Shown here: piece by piece, positions 6,763 through 8,132 of the stretch
Position numbering within the stretch: the first letter of the stretch is position 1
Layout of the letters: every line of letters starts with the position of its first letter
NCBI GenBank assembly: GCA_021778975.1
Contig: JAJYBO010000124.1
Coordinates: 1 to 8,132, forward strand
DNA: 8,132 nucleotides
Origin: Deltaproteobacteria bacterium
Lineage (GTDB): Bacteria; Desulfobacterota; Desulfobacteria; Desulfobacterales; Desulfatirhabdiaceae
Reading direction: 5' to 3'
The notes under the pieces: generated by a model
Database searches by the model: none
Seen by the model: only the letters and a program-made list of their open reading frames with translations
What the model was told of the DNA's origin: nothing
Program-made: the position numbers and the translations under genes

Positions 6763-6969
6763 GACAGGACGACGCCCCTTGCATGGGTTCAACATCTATC
6801 GGTCATGCTTGAGATCGCTATCTGAAAAGCAAAAATATCTTGCCGACATGCCGATGGTATATTATGAAATGGTGTCCGCCTTTTAGTTCCGTTTTTCTTC
6901 CTATTATTAACAAATTTTTTTTGCAAGAGATATCTGTTTTATCACCAACTCCCATTTGATCATATTCTG
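6763..6969. other. Non-coding spacer upstream of the kinase operon
   Basis: AT-rich spacer between the HEAGH protein stop and the kinase start. It includes a run of eight T at 6915-6922 and the palindrome AGATATCT at 6928-6935. The promoter of the kinase-phosphatase-FHA-thrS cluster should lie here, but I found no convincing -35/-10 or -24/-12 pair on the minus strand and no clear terminator after the upstream gene. Read-through from that gene is therefore possible. Confidence 0.5.
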
Positions 6970-7461
6970 TTAATTCGCATGTGACCGCGACCATGCCCGC
7001 CACAGTGTCCAGACCATCAAGCCCAACGCCAGCAACCGCAAACAATTGGCCAGCGAGGTATCCCAGGACAATAGTCCCCAATTATCGAGAATACGCGTCC
7101 AATCGTGGAAGTCCTCAGGGTCCAGGCCTCCCACCAGTGGTAATTGATGCGCCCTTGCATCCGCCATATAGCGGGCGATATTCAGCAAGTTTTCAGCAAA
7201 CCAGATAAGGCAGAAATAGAACCCCGCATATTTCTGCTGGCGCCGCATTTCAAACGCGCAGACACCGGGCATGAGTAATTGCATAAGGGTGCCGCCATAG
7301 ACCATGAGGCGATCCGAGAGCATGCCGAACAGGGGGTGGCCTGCTTCGTGAAAAGCCAGATTGGTGGAATCGAGTATCGGGACCCAGCCCCACAATACAT
7401 GACACAGCAGCAGTATCCCCGCCCAAATGGTTAAAGCCAGCGTCATCATTAGTTTGCTCAT
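6970..7461 (-). CDS. Small multi-spanning membrane protein with HEAGH zinc-protease motif
   Basis: A 163-residue hydrophobic protein. It has a membrane helix at about 4-25, then AFHEAGHPLFGM with H38, E39 and H42, the HExxH signature of zinc metallopeptidases. Further helices lie near 57-72, 78-100 and 139-157. A third metal ligand could be E90 (FAENLLN), or D114/H119 in the conserved-looking DPEDFHDW. The layout recalls small membrane-embedded metallopeptidases such as the M50 group, but it lacks an obvious site-2-protease NxxPxxxxDG motif, so the family and substrate are unknown to me. The frame opens upstream at GTG codons (7497, 7491). The ATG at 7461 is preferred because the first helix follows it directly, though its ribosome site (GGTG) is weak. 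It lies on the same strand as the kinase operon, 207 bases upstream of the kinase start, and is transcribed away from the transposase. Confidence 0.8.
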   Translation of the reverse strand: MSKLMMTLALTIWAGILLLCHVLWGWVPILDSTNLAFHEAGHPLFGMLSDRLMVYGGTLMQLLMPGVCAFEMRRQQKYAGFYFCLIWFAENLLNIARYMADARAHQLPLVGGLDPEDFHDWTRILDNWGLLSWDTSLANCLRLLALGLMVWTLWRAWSRSHAN

Positions 7462-7512
7462 GATTACACCAGGAATGAATATGTTGCCCACCGCCACAAC
7501 ACGTTCAGCAAT

Positions 7513-7531
7513 GCCGGATATATATTCCGGC
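7513..7531. repeat. GCCGGA/TCCGGC hairpin or operator-like dyad
   Basis: GCCGGA (7513-7518) and TCCGGC (7526-7531) form a perfect 6-bp dyad around TATATAT, 51 bases upstream of the ATG of the HEAGH protein. It could be a leader hairpin or a protein-binding dyad. No T run follows on either strand. Confidence 0.4.
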
Positions 7532-7574
7532 GCTGGTCGGGTCGGCCTGAGCGAATTGTTGGTAATTATTTGAA

Positions 7575-7604
7575 ATTAAATGGTTTTTGGATAGACAATA
7601 ACAA
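7575..7604 (-). promoter_or_regulatory. Possible sigma70-type promoter for the HEAGH gene
   Basis: On the minus strand TTGTTA (7604-7599) and TTTAAT (7580-7575) are separated by 18 bases. They match the consensus at 4 and 5 of 6 positions. Use would give a leader of about 105 bases containing the GCCGGA hairpin. This is a pattern match only, in an AT-rich region where chance matches are common. Confidence 0.3.
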
Positions 7605-7659
7605 TGTTGGTTTTTCCAATAGGTTATGTTTATCCTGATAAGTTTGTCCAAAGTCCCAG

Positions 7660-8132
7660 CGTTGTCCGGTTAGGAAATTGCATGCTTGCAAGAATTGCCC
7701 GCCGGGACGGCTTAATTTCTACAACTTGAAGGGGAGCAAAATTTTTTTTAAAAATATACGCAGATATCATTTTTTCTCTTGACATTTAATAAAAAATAAA
7801 TTTTTTGGCCGATTATTCATAATCTATAACAATATTAGCGAGATATGAAAATGCCAAAAATTTTCTACCCTTATGAGAAAAAATTCTTCACTCCTTCTTT
7901 ATATGACCTGCTCAATCCGATTCATGCCATAAGGAGTGGAATTCCCCTGTTATTGGCGCGAGGTAATAAACCCTTGGAACTCAGCTTCGAACAACAGCTT
8001 AATGCACTGGTATATTTTCACCTTGAAGAACACACTTCAGGGTGCCATCTGGTTCAGTGTATTAACGAAGATGATTTTGCCCGCGAATTCATTGCGGGTT
8101 CAAACGGGATTAAAAAAAGCACCTTCTTTGAA
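7660..8132 (+). mobile_element. Left part of an IS4-type insertion sequence (boundary uncertain)
   Basis: Inferred from the transposase N-terminus at 7851. The left boundary is a guess, placed near 7660 where a GC-richer stretch (GTTGTCCGGTTAGG onward) begins after AT-rich spacer. No terminal inverted repeat or target duplication can be tested without the right end. The element is oriented away from the HEAGH gene. Confidence 0.4.
7851..8132 (+). CDS. IS4-family transposase, N-terminal part (runs off right edge)
   Basis: An open frame to the right edge encodes 94 residues from the ATG at 7851 (MPKIFYPYEKKFFTPSLYDL). It includes LVYFHLEEHTSGCHLVQ followed by EDDFAREFIAG and GIKKSTFFE. This order (a YFHLEEHTSG-like helix, then EDDFAR, then a G-I-x-K-S-x-FF motif) is what I know from the N-terminal region of IS4-type transposases. 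The catalytic DDE residues would lie beyond the window, so activity cannot be judged. A GAG at 7840-7842 is 8 bases before 7851; the in-frame ATG at 7845 is too close to it. The frame is intact over the visible part, so there is no sign of decay here. Confidence 0.75.
   Translation, partial: MPKIFYPYEKKFFTPSLYDLLNPIHAIRSGIPLLLARGNKPLELSFEQQLNALVYFHLEEHTSGCHLVQCINEDDFAREFIAGSNGIKKSTFFE

Larger units (their letters stand above)
7462..7850. other. Non-coding divergent spacer between HEAGH gene and transposase
   Basis: About 390 bases with no credible open frame. It contains a GCCGGA hairpin, a possible minus-strand promoter, a small CTTGCAAG palindrome (7685-7692), and a very AT-rich stretch (7740-7845) with a TTGACA at 7779-7784 that has no well-spaced -10. 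The left end of the insertion sequence must lie somewhere here. Around 7655-7735 the base composition changes, which is a candidate, but its inverted repeat cannot be confirmed because the right end of the element is outside the window. Confidence 0.5.

Noticed and set aside
6796..6969. Sigma54 promoter (GGCAAG...TTTTTGC)
   Set aside because: The GG and GC dinucleotides are 12 bases apart rather than the required 10.
7580..7623. Direct repeat TGGTTTTT at 7581 and 7608
   Set aside because: Only two short copies in AT-rich sequence with differing flanks; chance is enough.
7779..7830. Promoter of the transposase using TTGACA at 7779
   Set aside because: The nearest good -10-like hexamers (CATAAT 7818-7823, TATAAC 7825-7830) are 33 or more bases away.
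1..8132. CRISPR arrays, tRNA or rRNA genes
   Set aside because: No regularly spaced repeats and no cloverleaf or rRNA-like stretches seen on either strand.

Overview
The window reads as chromosomal DNA from a Gram-negative bacterium. The best guess is a Desulfobacterota (sulfate-reducer-like) lineage. This rests on the style of the CHASE2/Ser-Thr kinase, on the resemblance of the 150-bp repeat near the left end to repeats I associate with that group, and on the IS4-type transposase. It is inference; no rRNA or other taxonomic marker is present.

Layout from left to right: (1) 1-268 holds the first 89 codons of an unrecognised protein on the minus strand, running off the left edge. (2) 269-595 is non-coding. 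It holds a MITE-like palindromic repeat (about 291-441, flanked by AATATT) placed just upstream of that gene's ribosome binding site, followed by a second, 116-bp inverted-repeat unit. (3) 596-6762 is a tight minus-strand cluster. In transcription order it encodes a membrane CHASE2-TPR-Ser/Thr kinase, a PP2C-type phosphatase, a soluble protein with two FHA-like domains, and threonyl-tRNA synthetase (thrS). Gaps are 20-50 bases, which suggests one operon. (4) 6763-6969 is an AT-rich spacer where the operon promoter should lie. (5) 6970-7461 encodes a small minus-strand membrane protein with an HEAGH zinc-protease motif. (6) 7462-7850 is a non-coding, AT-rich divergent spacer. (7) 7851-8132 is the N-terminal part of an IS4-family transposase on the plus strand, running off the right edge.

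The functional core is a complete protein-phosphorylation circuit: a kinase that writes, a phosphatase that erases and an FHA protein that reads. It is apparently co-transcribed with an essential aminoacyl-tRNA synthetase. The kinase senses through an extracytoplasmic CHASE2 domain. The phosphatase and the synthetase keep their catalytic and metal-binding residues. The first FHA domain keeps its phosphothreonine-binding residues, while the second looks degenerate. The usual thrS neighbours (infC, rpmI, rplT) are not next to it. Coupling threonylation capacity to Ser/Thr phosphorylation is the most interesting idea here, but it is inferred from gene order alone.
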